Assembly: GCF_050749805.1 (NCBI RefSeq)
Contig: NZ_CP192738.1
Span: forward strand, 4,526,001-4,590,000
Direction: 5' to 3'
DNA from: Hahella sp018986435
GTDB lineage: Bacteria > Pseudomonadota > Gammaproteobacteria > Pseudomonadales > Oleiphilaceae
Length of the DNA stretch: 64,000 nt
Each line of letters opens with the position of its first letter. Position 1 is the first letter of the stretch. Positions 8,104 to 17,550 of the stretch are shown here, piece by piece. The position numbers were made by a program, and so were the translations under genes. Under the pieces are notes generated by a model that ran no database searches, was not told where the DNA came from, and saw only the letters and a list, made by a program, of their open reading frames with translations.

Positions 8104-10482
8104 CTAACTTACCGGCATCCTTTCCTCCAGCACTTCCTTGATGCGGCTCAGCAGCGCACTCTTGTCATACATGCCTTTGCGCAGCACCGCCTGGGTGTGC
8201 TGTCGCAACAGGCTGCGCTCGGCCTGGGTTAAATCTCTGGCGGAGATCACAATGACCGGCGTATCCGCGGTTTTCTCATTGCGGCGGATTTGCTCAAGAA
8301 ATTCGAAGCCGTTCATTTCCGGCATGATCAAATCCAGCAAAATCATAGAAACGTCCGGGTTCTGACTCAGCTTTTCCAAGCCTTCCCGGCCGTCCTCCGC
8401 CATGATCAGATTCCACCCGGTTCCATGCATATATGCTCGCACCAGCTCCAGACTGTGTACGTCGTCATCCACATACAGCACTTTCATGCCAGTATCTTTT
8501 TTCTGAAAGCGCTGCAGGATGGATAACAGGCGCGCGCCATTGATCGGTTTCACCAGAAAATCAGACGCGCCCAGGGCGTATCCCTTCTGCGCGTTGGACT
8601 CGATGGTGTGCATGACCACAGGAATATGCGCCGTCGCTGCATCGGATTTCAGCATCTGCAGCACCTGCCAGCCGTCCTGTCCTGGCATGAATATGTCCAG
8701 CACAATGACGTCAAACTCTTCCTGTTTCGCCAATGTCAGCCCCTCGGCGCCAGAATGCGCCGAGCTGACCAAGAAGCCATGCTTGTTCAGTTGATGTTTC
8801 AGGATGTCATGCACTGTGGGATCATCGTCGATCAGCAACAGCCTGGCTCCAGTCATCGCATTAGACGCAGGCGTCGGCGTGTCTGACGCAGCCAACGGCG
8901 GCTTGGGCGCGACTGTCTCCCCGCCCACGATGCGCTCTTCCGGACCGTGGATTTCAGCAGTGGTGGGCAGACGTATGCAGAACTCCGAGCCTTCGCCTTC
9001 TTTACTGGTAACGCTGATTTCCCCACCCAGCATCGTGGCGTAGGAGCGACTGATCGCCAGTCCCAGGCCGGTGCCGCCGTAGCGTCGCGTGGTGGAAGGG
9101 TCCGCCTGACTGAAAGGACGAAACAGTTCTTTGATCGCACTGGCGCTGATGCCGATTCCCGTATCGCGCACCCTGCATAGCATCCAGTCCTCACCGTCAG
9201 CGGACTCCCGCTCGCATATCAGCTCCACGACGCCGTCCTGGGTGAACTTGACCGCATTGCTCAACAGGTTGAACAGGATCTGCCGGACTTTGACCAGATC
9301 GCTATGCACCACACCGACTTCGCCAGCGCCGCGCACAACCAGCTTATTGCGTCGTTCATCCGCCAATAGCCGCAATGCGCCGGCCACTTCATCCACCAAA
9401 TCCTCCATGCTGAACGCCTCGATGCTGATCTGCATCTTGCCGGCTTCAATCTTGGAGATATCCAGGATGTCGTTGATCAGACTGAGCAGGTGTTTTCCGG
9501 CTGAGCGCACCTTGCCGATATCATCGAGAATCTCCTCTCTCTCATAATCGTCCTCCGCCACGACTTCCTGCAGCATTTCGCTGTAACCGATGATGGCGTT
9601 GAGCGGCGTGCGCAGTTCATGACTCATATTGGCGAGGAAGCGGCTTTTCGCCTTGTTGGCTTCCTCCGCCCGATTGCGCGTGGCGATCAGGTCTTTCTCC
9701 ACCACCTTGCGCTCCTGAATCTCCCACTCCAGCTCCCGGTTCAGCGAGACGATGGTTTCCTGCCGCGCCAACTCCGACAACATGACATTGAGACTGTCCA
9801 CCAAATGCCCGATTTCATCCTCATTGCGCTTGCTGGCGCGGGCGTTGAAGTCCTTGTGCTTGGAAACCTGCATCGCCCACTCCGATAGCGACGCCAACGG
9901 CTGCGTTATATGGGACTTCAGCCAATAGGACACCAGCAACGTCAGAGCCAGCATGCCGCCGATCAGCACCAGAAATAAACTCAACAGCTTCTGTTTGAAT
10001 CTGTCCCACTCTTGCAGATTCGATTTCAGCACCAGATATCCGACGGTTTCCTCATTCACCTTCACAGGCGTCGAGGTGACGTAAAACTCCTGTCGCAGCC
10101 AAACGCCATCCTTACCCGCCATCGCCGCCAGACCAACCGCAGCGCCATGTTGCGGATATTCTGCAAAGGCCTTGGCGTCCCCATTCTGATACAACGCAGC
10201 CGCCTCCACGGAGGCATTTTCTTTCAGCGCCGACAACACCTTGCCGGCGGAGGCCGCATCATTGAAAGTCAGCGCCGCGCCGCTGTTCTCCGCCAGCACC
10301 TTGCTGAGCATTTGCAGATCCTGGCGCATCTTCTGATGAAAATAGAGATTCGCCATCACCGTCAGGGTGGTCGCGCAGATCACTAACAGCAGCAGCGCAA
10401 AACCGAGAACGCCTATCTGCATCTTGGCGCGAATGCTAACTCGCCGCCACCAGCTCCACTCCGTCGCTTGCGCATTTTGCAT
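8104..10482 (-). CDS. Hybrid sensor histidine kinase with CHASE8-like sensor, HAMP and two receivers
   Basis: A 792-residue inner-membrane kinase. TM1 is at about residues 17-45. A periplasmic domain with MLSKVLAENSGAALTFND resembles the CHASE8 sensor of YfiN. TM2 is followed by HAMP, then a HisKA H-box (MSHELRTPLNAIIGYSEML), a HATPase with its N, G1 and G2 boxes (LLSNAVKFT, DTGIGI, GGTGLGLAI) and two C-terminal receivers. The start at 10482 is favoured by GGGAGTGG upstream and lies 1 bp after the YfiR stop; a longer frame would overlap that gene. A YfiR-like periplasmic protein encoded just before it is its probable sensory partner. Confidence 0.9.
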   Translation of the reverse strand: MQNAQATEWSWWRRVSIRAKMQIGVLGFALLLLVICATTLTVMANLYFHQKMRQDLQMLSKVLAENSGAALTFNDAASAGKVLSALKENASVEAAALYQNGDAKAFAEYPQHGAAVGLAAMAGKDGVWLRQEFYVTSTPVKVNEETVGYLVLKSNLQEWDRFKQKLLSLFLVLIGGMLALTLLVSYWLKSHITQPLASLSEWAMQVSKHKDFNARASKRNEDEIGHLVDSLNVMLSELARQETIVSLNRELEWEIQERKVVEKDLIATRNRAEEANKAKSRFLANMSHELRTPLNAIIGYSEMLQEVVAEDDYEREEILDDIGKVRSAGKHLLSLINDILDISKIEAGKMQISIEAFSMEDLVDEVAGALRLLADERRNKLVVRGAGEVGVVHSDLVKVRQILFNLLSNAVKFTQDGVVELICERESADGEDWMLCRVRDTGIGISASAIKELFRPFSQADPSTTRRYGGTGLGLAISRSYATMLGGEISVTSKEGEGSEFCIRLPTTAEIHGPEERIVGGETVAPKPPLAASDTPTPASNAMTGARLLLIDDDPTVHDILKHQLNKHGFLVSSAHSGAEGLTLAKQEEFDVIVLDIFMPGQDGWQVLQMLKSDAATAHIPVVMHTIESNAQKGYALGASDFLVKPINGARLLSILQRFQKKDTGMKVLYVDDDVHSLELVRAYMHGTGWNLIMAEDGREGLEKLSQNPDVSMILLDLIMPEMNGFEFLEQIRRNEKTADTPVIVISARDLTQAERSLLRQHTQAVLRKGMYDKSALLSRIKEVLEERMPVS

Positions 10483-10483
10483 G

Positions 10484-11026
10484 TTATTCCACTCCCAATT
10501 GCACCAACTGCGCCGCCATTTTGAATTTGGTTTCCGTGACCAGAGACGCGTTGACTCTGAAGCGTATGCTGTCATCTTTCTGGTACAGCTCGATCAAACC
10601 GCCAAAGGAGATAAATGGGGAGTATTCGCTAATGGTCAGCACTTCGCGCACATCCACCAGCTTTAAAATCCGCTCCGTTTCCCTCTCTTCCGACGAAGAC
10701 AGGAACAGCACGTTGCAGCCATATATCGGCAGGTCGGGTCGGTATCGTCCCAGGTTGCTGACGACGACTGTCCCTTGCGGCGCTTTAGCTCCGTTTATTT
10801 CATCCAGCGCGTCGCCAAAGCGGTTTACGCCAACGATGCAGACTTTGATCTGACCATCGTGAGCCAGGGACTCCTGAGGAAAGCTGACAAACTGCATAAA
10901 GTTATAAAGATAAGAAGCTTTGATCTGATACTCGACATCCACCGCCCCAACCAGGGTGGAAAGTGACAAGGTAATCGCCGCCGCCATGCCGCTCGCCCAT
11001 TTCCAGCTCATCTGTCGAGTCAGCAT
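10484..11026 (-). CDS. YfiR-like (DUF4154) periplasmic protein
   Basis: A 180-residue exported protein with a signal peptide ending near residue 28. The YfiR/DUF4154 core is clear: VEYQIKASYLYNFMQFVSFP, then IKVCIVGVNRFGDAL, then CNVLFLSSSE and VLTISEYSPFISFGGLIEL. In Pseudomonas, YfiR represses the cyclase YfiN by binding its CHASE8-like periplasmic domain. Here the gene after it encodes a histidine kinase with a similar sensor domain, so it probably sets kinase rather than cyclase activity. It is packed 3 bp from the TonB receptor and 1 bp from the kinase. Confidence 0.88.
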   Translation of the reverse strand: MLTRQMSWKWASGMAAAITLSLSTLVGAVDVEYQIKASYLYNFMQFVSFPQESLAHDGQIKVCIVGVNRFGDALDEINGAKAPQGTVVVSNLGRYRPDLPIYGCNVLFLSSSEERETERILKLVDVREVLTISEYSPFISFGGLIELYQKDDSIRFRVNASLVTETKFKMAAQLVQLGVE

Positions 11027-11029
11027 CCG

Positions 11030-12883
11030 CTAAAACTCCCAGCCCAGATAAAACGCGGCGTCAGACTCGACTTCGCCATTCAGACCCACTGACTCCGGAT
11101 GCGGGTCTCCCAAATGACGCAGAACCCATTGCGCGCGCAGGTCTTCCGTCGGCTTCCACACCACGCTGAGGTCAGCCACAAGAAAGCTGGGGATATTGGA
11201 ATACTGAATGCGATCCACATAACGCAGGTAGGCGTTCAAACTCCAAGAGGGTGAAATGTCCGAGTAAGAAATCAATTGAGCCATGTCTCTGGGGGACGCA
11301 TCTTCGAGACTCTCCGCACTGACCAGTGAAACGCTGGATGGGTCTGGCTCCATATCCATTTCCATATGACTGGCGTTGAGACGCAACCGCCAGATGGGAT
11401 TTGGCTTGTAATCCAATGAGACTTCAACGCCTCGGACATCGCCGGTCATTTCATTGTGGATGCCGCTGGCCCCTATCGTTCTCAAATCATCGTACTCGCC
11501 GTGGTAGGCGGACAGGTCCAGCGTCCACTGCTTCCAGGATTTTCGGCCCCCAACCTCGTAAAATTTAGCGCGCTCCGGCAGCAGGCTCTGAGCCCCCACC
11601 AATCCCGGCGCATACAGGTCGTGCTCCAGTCTCGTCGGCACGCGCACCGCCCTGGACCAGGACGCCCAGAGAATGGCGTCAGGGAAGTCATAAGCCAGTC
11701 GTACACTGGGCTGCCACTCCTCGCCGGAGTAGTCATTCACTTCATATTTTGTTCCTGCGATGAAACGGAAATTCTCGCCGAAGGGTTTGATTTCATCCTG
11801 TATAAACAGGTTCTTGACCTCATCACTCCGTCTCTCCGGTCTTAAGCCGGATGTCTCAGAAGGCGACAGAACTTCATCATGAACCGCTCGATAACCGAGG
11901 CCCGCCACGACATCATGAAACCCGAACTGATTGCGCAACTGGTATTCCAGATTCCAAATATCGCGCTTATCGTCGAGGCCGGTGGTTTCCAGCACGGTGT
12001 TATCGAAATAAAACAGCAGTTGTTGGCTACGCTGCTCAGAAAAAGTATGACTCCAATTGAACATCAGGTTGCCGCCGTGGAAATCCTCCGTCGAGCCGGC
12101 TTCGCCCCGGTAGTAGTCTCCCTGAATCGTGTATTCATCCTGACGGCCGCGCCCCAGATCCACTCTGAACCCAGTTTGCAGATGTTCACTGTCGTCTTCC
12201 GTCCCCAGGCCGCCACTATTGTCGCGATAGACCCCTTTGCCATAGATCCGCGCAAAACCTTCTTCACCAACCTTCCAGCCATAACGCTGTTGATACAAAC
12301 CGCGTTCCTCCAATCCCGCGCCGACCGTCACCGCCCCGCCCTGCGTCTCCGCGGCGTTACGCGTGATAATGTTGATGACGCCGTTAACCGCATTGGCGCC
12401 CCATAAGGTGCCGCCGGGTCCACGCACCACTTCGATGCGGTCCACGTCTTCCAGCATGACGTCCTTTTCCTCCCACAACACGCCGGAATACAGCATGCTA
12501 TAAATGCTGCGTCCGTCGATCAGCACCAGCATCTTATTCGCGTTGGTTGTGGCGGAACTGAATCCGCGGGCGCTCACGCTCCACTTGCCTCCCTCAAAAC
12601 GATTCACTTCAAGCCCGGGAACATAGCGCAGCGCTTCCGCAATATGAGTGACGCCCATGCGTCGGATATCATCCCGGGTAATGACGTAAACCGCCGCCGG
12701 GGCTCTGGCGAGTAATTCCTGCTTGCGAGACAAGGTGGAGATTTTCAGCCCCATAAGCTGCTCCAGACTGGCGCCTTTAATATCCAGCACCAAGTCATCT
12801 CTTGACGCAGATACCGTGGTGGAAAATAGCGCCATCAGCCAACATCCAGCTATTCTCGCGAGGTCGGACGGTCGTTGTTTCAT
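11030..12883 (-). CDS. TonB-dependent outer-membrane receptor
   Basis: A 617-residue receptor. After a signal peptide comes a plug domain with the SLEQLMGLKISTLSRKQELL segment, VITRDDIRRMGVTHIAEALR, the VLIDGRSIY segment and RIEVVRGPGGTLWGANAVNGVINI. A beta-barrel ends in the aromatic-terminal signature (AAFYLGWEF). This is the CirA/vitamin-receptor-like clade often found beside YfiR and hybrid kinases. The start at 12883 gives a proper signal peptide; an upstream in-frame ATG adds 23 unlikely residues. It is the first gene of the five-gene signalling operon, so it may feed a ligand or signal to the YfiR-kinase pair. The substrate is unknown. Confidence 0.9.
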   Translation of the reverse strand: MKQRPSDLARIAGCWLMALFSTTVSASRDDLVLDIKGASLEQLMGLKISTLSRKQELLARAPAAVYVITRDDIRRMGVTHIAEALRYVPGLEVNRFEGGKWSVSARGFSSATTNANKMLVLIDGRSIYSMLYSGVLWEEKDVMLEDVDRIEVVRGPGGTLWGANAVNGVINIITRNAAETQGGAVTVGAGLEERGLYQQRYGWKVGEEGFARIYGKGVYRDNSGGLGTEDDSEHLQTGFRVDLGRGRQDEYTIQGDYYRGEAGSTEDFHGGNLMFNWSHTFSEQRSQQLLFYFDNTVLETTGLDDKRDIWNLEYQLRNQFGFHDVVAGLGYRAVHDEVLSPSETSGLRPERRSDEVKNLFIQDEIKPFGENFRFIAGTKYEVNDYSGEEWQPSVRLAYDFPDAILWASWSRAVRVPTRLEHDLYAPGLVGAQSLLPERAKFYEVGGRKSWKQWTLDLSAYHGEYDDLRTIGASGIHNEMTGDVRGVEVSLDYKPNPIWRLRLNASHMEMDMEPDPSSVSLVSAESLEDASPRDMAQLISYSDISPSWSLNAYLRYVDRIQYSNIPSFLVADLSVVWKPTEDLRAQWVLRHLGDPHPESVGLNGEVESDAAFYLGWEF

Positions 12884-13086
12884 ATCCTCGAAACTCCCTT
12901 GAACCGTTAATCTCAGTATAGAAACAAGCTGGAATTTAACAAAAAAACACACAGCAGCCGTAGCGGCTTGGCCAGTCGAATCCGCCCCCTCTCCATCGCA
13001 TTAGAAACAACTCACCTATTACAAAAAGTCCTGATTTGAGACGTTAAATTTGCTGCAATTCTTGACTAGACTTTAAAGATCAGGCG

Positions 13087-14811
13087 ATGGAAAAGAACCT
13101 TATGCTCCAGCTCGAGGGAAGCAGGCTGTTAATAGTCGATGACGAACAGCGCAACACCAGACTGCTGGCGGATATCTTTCGCGCGGAAGGTTGTGACGTT
13201 CACGAGCTGAACAACAGTTGCGACGTACTGAAAACCGTCGCCAGTTATGAGCCGGACCTGATCATTCTGGACGTAATGATGCCGGGTAAAAATGGGTTTG
13301 AGCTGACGCGGGAGATCAAATCTCATGAAGCCTGGAAACATATCCCTATTATTCTGCTGACCGCACTGGCGGACAGGGACTCCTGCGTATCGGGACTGGA
13401 GGCCGGCGCGGAAGACTATGTCAGCAAGCCGTTTAATCGCCGGGAACTCCGCGCCCGGGTCAACAACCTGCTGAAGCTGAAAAAGCTGCATGACTTTCAG
13501 AATCAGAATATTCGTCTGCTTGAGCAATACGATCCTGTCACCGGCCTGCCGCGCAAAGAAATCCTGCTGGAAATCGCCAACACGCTGTTCAAGAAGAAAA
13601 AAGACAGTTCATTCTGCGTCGGCGTGTGTGAAGTCGACCTGGACCAAACCCTGATCGGCCTGCTCAGCAGCCAGGATCGCGATACCTCCGAAAAACAGAT
13701 CAGCCGCACGGTAGTCGAGCGCATGTCCGCCATTTTTCCGCCTGGCATATTGATGGGCTGTCTCGGACCAGGCAAGTTCGGCGTCGTGTTGGAAGCCTCT
13801 GAGAACGAAGCCGCCTCCCAGCTGCGATTGTTGCAGCACCGGTTGCAACAGCCGTTTATGATCCAATCCCAGGAGTTTTTGCTGAAATTCTCTATCGGCT
13901 ACATGCCGCCCAGCATGCCTTCGCGAGAATGGCGCGTCCTTTTCAATAAAGCGGAAATGGCGTTACTGGAGGCCAAGAAAGAAGGCGGCAACCTGCTGAA
14001 GAAGTTCGTTCCAGAAATGGATGCGGAGAACTACGAGCGTTGGTGGCTGTCCCAGGCGCTGTTTCAGGCCATGCGCGAACAACAGTTTGAAGTATATTTC
14101 CAGCCTCTGGTGGACATACATAAAGAGACATTGGTTGGCTTTGAAGCCCTGCTACGCTGGCAACATCCGGACAAAGGCTTTATCAGCCCTGCGCGTTTTA
14201 TCCCGCTGGCGGAGGAGAACGGACACATTTATGACCTGAGTCTGTGGATGATCGAGCAGGTCTGCCAGCAGATCGTCGCCTGGCGCAGTATCGGACCGAG
14301 GGTGCGCATGGCGATAAATATTTCACCTGTACAACTGTATCGAGACGACTTCACCGAAGACTTTGTCGACGTTTTCAGCCGCTATCATCTGTCTCCGAAC
14401 GACTTTGAACTGGAGCTGACCGAGAGCAGCCTGATGGACCCCAAAGGCGGCGGACAACTGCAAGCGCTGTGGCGACAGGGGTTCGATATCGCCATCGACG
14501 ATTTCGGCACGGGATACAGCAATCTGGAATACCTGAAAAAGTACCCATTCAACCGCCTCAAAATCGACCGCTCCTTTATCAGCAATATCTGTGAATCCAG
14601 CGACGATATCGCCATCGTCAAAGCCATCCTGGCGATCGCCGAACACATGGGGTTCAAGGTCATCGCGGAAGGCATCGAAACCGTTCAGCAACTGGAAAAA
14701 TTACGCGAACTGGGGTGCCACGAAGCCCAGGGTTTTTACTTCAGCAAACCGGTCCCCGCCACCATTGCGACGGACATGCTGCGCTATGGTTTGAAGCCCT
14801 CACAGCCCTGA
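13087..14811 (+). CDS. Response regulator with degenerate GGDEF and intact EAL domain
   Basis: A 574-residue protein made of a REC domain (about 9-125; Asp in LIILDVMMPG), a GGDEF domain (about 145-300) and an EAL domain (about 320-565). The GGDEF signature is replaced by GPGKF, so cyclase activity is unlikely. The EAL domain keeps FEALLRW, the NISPVQ Asn, the DDFGTGYS loop and the IAEGIET Glu, so it should hydrolyse cyclic di-GMP. It is divergent from the TonB/YfiR/kinase operon and may be a target of that kinase. A second possible start is 15 bp downstream. Confidence 0.9.
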   Translation: MEKNLMLQLEGSRLLIVDDEQRNTRLLADIFRAEGCDVHELNNSCDVLKTVASYEPDLIILDVMMPGKNGFELTREIKSHEAWKHIPIILLTALADRDSCVSGLEAGAEDYVSKPFNRRELRARVNNLLKLKKLHDFQNQNIRLLEQYDPVTGLPRKEILLEIANTLFKKKKDSSFCVGVCEVDLDQTLIGLLSSQDRDTSEKQISRTVVERMSAIFPPGILMGCLGPGKFGVVLEASENEAASQLRLLQHRLQQPFMIQSQEFLLKFSIGYMPPSMPSREWRVLFNKAEMALLEAKKEGGNLLKKFVPEMDAENYERWWLSQALFQAMREQQFEVYFQPLVDIHKETLVGFEALLRWQHPDKGFISPARFIPLAEENGHIYDLSLWMIEQVCQQIVAWRSIGPRVRMAINISPVQLYRDDFTEDFVDVFSRYHLSPNDFELELTESSLMDPKGGGQLQALWRQGFDIAIDDFGTGYSNLEYLKKYPFNRLKIDRSFISNICESSDDIAIVKAILAIAEHMGFKVIAEGIETVQQLEKLRELGCHEAQGFYFSKPVPATIATDMLRYGLKPSQP

Positions 14812-14826
14812 TTCGCCAACTCCTCC

Positions 14827-15468
14827 TTATTTATCTCCTTCCCGCTCCATAAGACAAGTCAACGCCCGCTTTAGATTTTCTCTGGCGTTGGACTCCCGCT
14901 CATTACGAAACCTATCCGTCTGATAAATAAAGGCGTCATTCAGAAAGCCTTGCAACACTCGACTGCGCCCAGCGCAGTATTGCGGCCAGGGGATGTCTTG
15001 GTATTCCTGCCTGATCCAGCCTTCATATTGGTCATACAAAGCAGGAGCGGCGCCCAATATCGCCAGATCAATATCCACCAATAACGCGGCGTCATGAGAG
15101 TCCGGTTGCGACGGATGGCGGGTGTGAAGAATCAAGTCCCGTACCAGCGCCGCCATCTCCGGCGTCTCACCCAGTTGACCCAGCTCGGCCACCGCGCGTC
15201 GCGCGCTGTCCGCTTCGTTATCCGCATGTCCTATCTGATAGACAATATCGTGATACCAAAGCGCCAACGCCACTCCACGCGGGTCCGCCAAATCGCCAAC
15301 GACCTGATCGAGATGGTTCAGGCAAGCCTGAATATGCGCCAAGGTATGGTAATGACGATGGGGTTCCGAGTAGGCGTTGCGCAATCCGTCAAAGCAGCTG
15401 TTCACAGTTTCTGGGGCCGCATGGGGAAATAATTGCCGCCAACGGGTAAACAAGTCGTTCTCCGGCAT
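14827..15468 (-). CDS. HD-domain superfamily hydrolase
   Basis: A 213-residue protein with the HD pattern of the COG4339 group: the first His in HRHYHTLAHI, the HD pair in LALWYHDIVYQ, and a distal Asp in LLVDIDLAILG. These proteins are predicted metal-dependent phosphohydrolases without a settled substrate. It is convergent with the EAL gene, with only 15 bp between stop codons. No close functional link to its neighbours is visible. Confidence 0.85.
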   Translation of the reverse strand: MPENDLFTRWRQLFPHAAPETVNSCFDGLRNAYSEPHRHYHTLAHIQACLNHLDQVVGDLADPRGVALALWYHDIVYQIGHADNEADSARRAVAELGQLGETPEMAALVRDLILHTRHPSQPDSHDAALLVDIDLAILGAAPALYDQYEGWIRQEYQDIPWPQYCAGRSRVLQGFLNDAFIYQTDRFRNERESNARENLKRALTCLMEREGDK

Positions 15469-15761
15469 TCAGTGCGTCCTTGTTAAAACAGTGGCTCGAC
15501 ATCAGGTGACGACGTCGTTTCGAGCCATCATACCTTCAGACCCACACTAACTAAAAACCTGATCACAGCGTCAATAACAGCAATCGCCACCCGAATTGTT
15601 CAAACATTGAACTTTTTACCTAAACCATTGTTGTAACCCCACAGTTTCATTGCCTGACGACGGCTTTCGGAGTATGTTTCCCGGTTACACGTGGAGTACT
15701 TTTGTTGTCATTCGGTCCCTCTCAATGGACAGGGTCGGATTAAGAAACGGACGGCGTAGAC

Positions 15762-17177
15762 ATGGCAACCTCAATATCAGACAGTCGGCTTCCCATCGAA
15801 GCCCAATTAGCCTTTATTCAAGATAATCCTCTGATGGATCTGCTGGACAGTTTTTGCGAAGGCAGCATCATCGTCGATCAAAAAGCCCGAATTCGCTGGC
15901 TCAGCGACAAATATCGCCTTCTGCTGGAACTGCCGGAAGACGCCGCGAAATACGTCGGCCGACCGGTGGAAGAAGCCATTCCCAACAGCATGATGCGCCA
16001 GGTGGTGGAAAGCGGCCGCCCTATTCTTCTCGATCTCATGCGCATTCGCGGCACCTGGATGGTGGTGACCCGTATGCCGATCCGGGACGACCAGGATCAA
16101 GTCATTGGCGGCATTGGTTTCGTGTTTTACAAGCAGCTGGACTACATGAAACCCCTGGTGGAAAAGTTCGGTCGCCTGCGCGGCGTGCCCACCACGGCGG
16201 AAAAGCAGTTGGCGGACATGCGGCAGGCGAAATATTCCTTCGCGGACTTCATCGGGCAAAGCCCGGTCATTCGTGAACTCATCCGGCGCGCGCGACAAGC
16301 CGCGGAGCTGGACACTACCGTGTTGCTGCTGGGCGAAACCGGCACTGGCAAAGAAGTGCTGGCCCACGCCATCCATCACGCATCGGTGCGCGCGGAGCGA
16401 CCGTTCGTCGGCGTCAACATGGCGGCGATACCGGAAAGCCTGTTGGAAGCGGAATTCTTCGGCGCAGCGCCTGGCGCTTATACCGGAGCGGACCGCAAAG
16501 GGCGCATCGGAAAAATCCAGCTTGCCGACGGCGGCACGCTATTTTTGGACGAAGTGGGCGATTTGTCTTTGAGCCTGCAGACCAAGTTATTGCGGGTGCT
16601 GCAGGAACAGGAATTCGAAGCCCTGGGCTCCAATCGCATCATTCGCGTCAACGTACGCATCATCGCCGCCACCAGCCGCAATCTGAAGCAAATGGTGGAG
16701 ACCGGTGAATTCCGTTCCGACTTGTACTATCGCTTAAACGTTTTGCCTATCGAGGTGCCGCCACTGAGGGATAGAGAAGGCGACATTGAGCTATTAGTTG
16801 GCAACATGCTGCGACAATTCTGCGACGCCTCCGCATTACCTTTGCGCAAACCCAACGCCGAGGCAATGCGGTTATTGCATACCTATCACTGGCCCGGCAA
16901 CGTAAGGGAGCTTCACAACACATTGGAGCGCGCCTTTATTTTCGCAGAGGGAACTGAGTTGACCGTCGCGGACTTCGCCCACCTGCAGGGCGCCGGAGAT
17001 AAAGAAAAACGCCGCGAAGCCGTCAAGCCGCTATCAGAGGCCATGGCGGAGGCGGAGCGTAATTTTCTCAAGCAGGCGATGTCCGCCTGTAATGGTAACC
17101 GCTCCGCCAGTGCGAAGGCGTTGGGGATATCCCGCGCCACCTTCTACGAAAAACTACAAAAGCATGAGTTGATATAA
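15762..17177 (+). CDS. Sigma-54-dependent activator with PAS sensor
   Basis: A 471-residue enhancer-binding protein. A PAS domain spans about residues 22-125. The AAA+ domain has Walker A GETGTGKE at 191-198, the sigma-54-contact loop GAYTGA (family GAFTGA) at 238-243, Walker B in GTLFLDEVGD, and an Arg-finger region. A Fis-type HTH ends the protein (NRSASAKALGISRATFYEKL). The segment before the loop reads EFFGAAPGAYTGA, where most relatives have LFGHEKGAFTGA. It precedes the TRAP transporter operon on the same strand and is the likely regulator of it. Confidence 0.9.
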   Translation: MATSISDSRLPIEAQLAFIQDNPLMDLLDSFCEGSIIVDQKARIRWLSDKYRLLLELPEDAAKYVGRPVEEAIPNSMMRQVVESGRPILLDLMRIRGTWMVVTRMPIRDDQDQVIGGIGFVFYKQLDYMKPLVEKFGRLRGVPTTAEKQLADMRQAKYSFADFIGQSPVIRELIRRARQAAELDTTVLLLGETGTGKEVLAHAIHHASVRAERPFVGVNMAAIPESLLEAEFFGAAPGAYTGADRKGRIGKIQLADGGTLFLDEVGDLSLSLQTKLLRVLQEQEFEALGSNRIIRVNVRIIAATSRNLKQMVETGEFRSDLYYRLNVLPIEVPPLRDREGDIELLVGNMLRQFCDASALPLRKPNAEAMRLLHTYHWPGNVRELHNTLERAFIFAEGTELTVADFAHLQGAGDKEKRREAVKPLSEAMAEAERNFLKQAMSACNGNRSASAKALGISRATFYEKLQKHELI

Positions 17178-17197
17178 GGCGTCGCCAGACGCCTTTT
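17178..17197 (+). terminator. Terminator of the sigma-54 activator gene
   Basis: A 6-bp perfect stem (17178-17183 with 17188-17193), loop GCCA, followed by TTTT, directly after the stop codon. Confidence 0.65.
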
Positions 17198-17550
17198 CCG
17201 AGTTTTTTAGCCAGATATATGCAGAAAAACGGTACAAAAAACATATTTAATCCGCCTGCACAGATAAACTTGTACTAATAATTTTATAACTAACCTCCCC
17301 ACTATTTTTGTCCGACTCTTCATACATTGTCTGAAAATACGGACAACTCCATAGCCTCACTAATGTCAGCGATTACAAGCTCCCAGGGGAGCCAGGCAGA
17401 CCGTCTGTCCGGGCTTCCGTACACCTGCTGGACAACAGGTCATATTTGATACGTATCTATATGAAAATTAAGGAGTTTAAAAGCTGGCCTAATATATGTA
17501 TTCTGCCTTCCGGTAGTAGTCGGCAATAAAAAGAAATTTAGGGAAATACT
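17198..17550 (+). promoter_or_regulatory. Upstream region of the TRAP operon
   Basis: 353 bp without a gene. It holds inverted repeats that could bind the upstream Fis-type activator: TTGTCCG at 17308-17314 with CGGACAA at 17340-17346, and an ACCTG...CAGGT pair about 100 bp before dctP. I looked for the sigma-54 spacing GG-N10-GC and did not find a convincing match, so the promoter itself is not placed. Confidence 0.4.

Noticed and set aside
11456..12406. Long antisense frames opposite the TonB receptor
   Set aside because: These are shadows caused by GC-rich codon bias; the receptor frame has full domain support.
17198..17550. Sigma-54 promoter expected before dctP
   Set aside because: No GG-N10-GC match with acceptable flanks was found, although the adjacent regulator is sigma-54-dependent.
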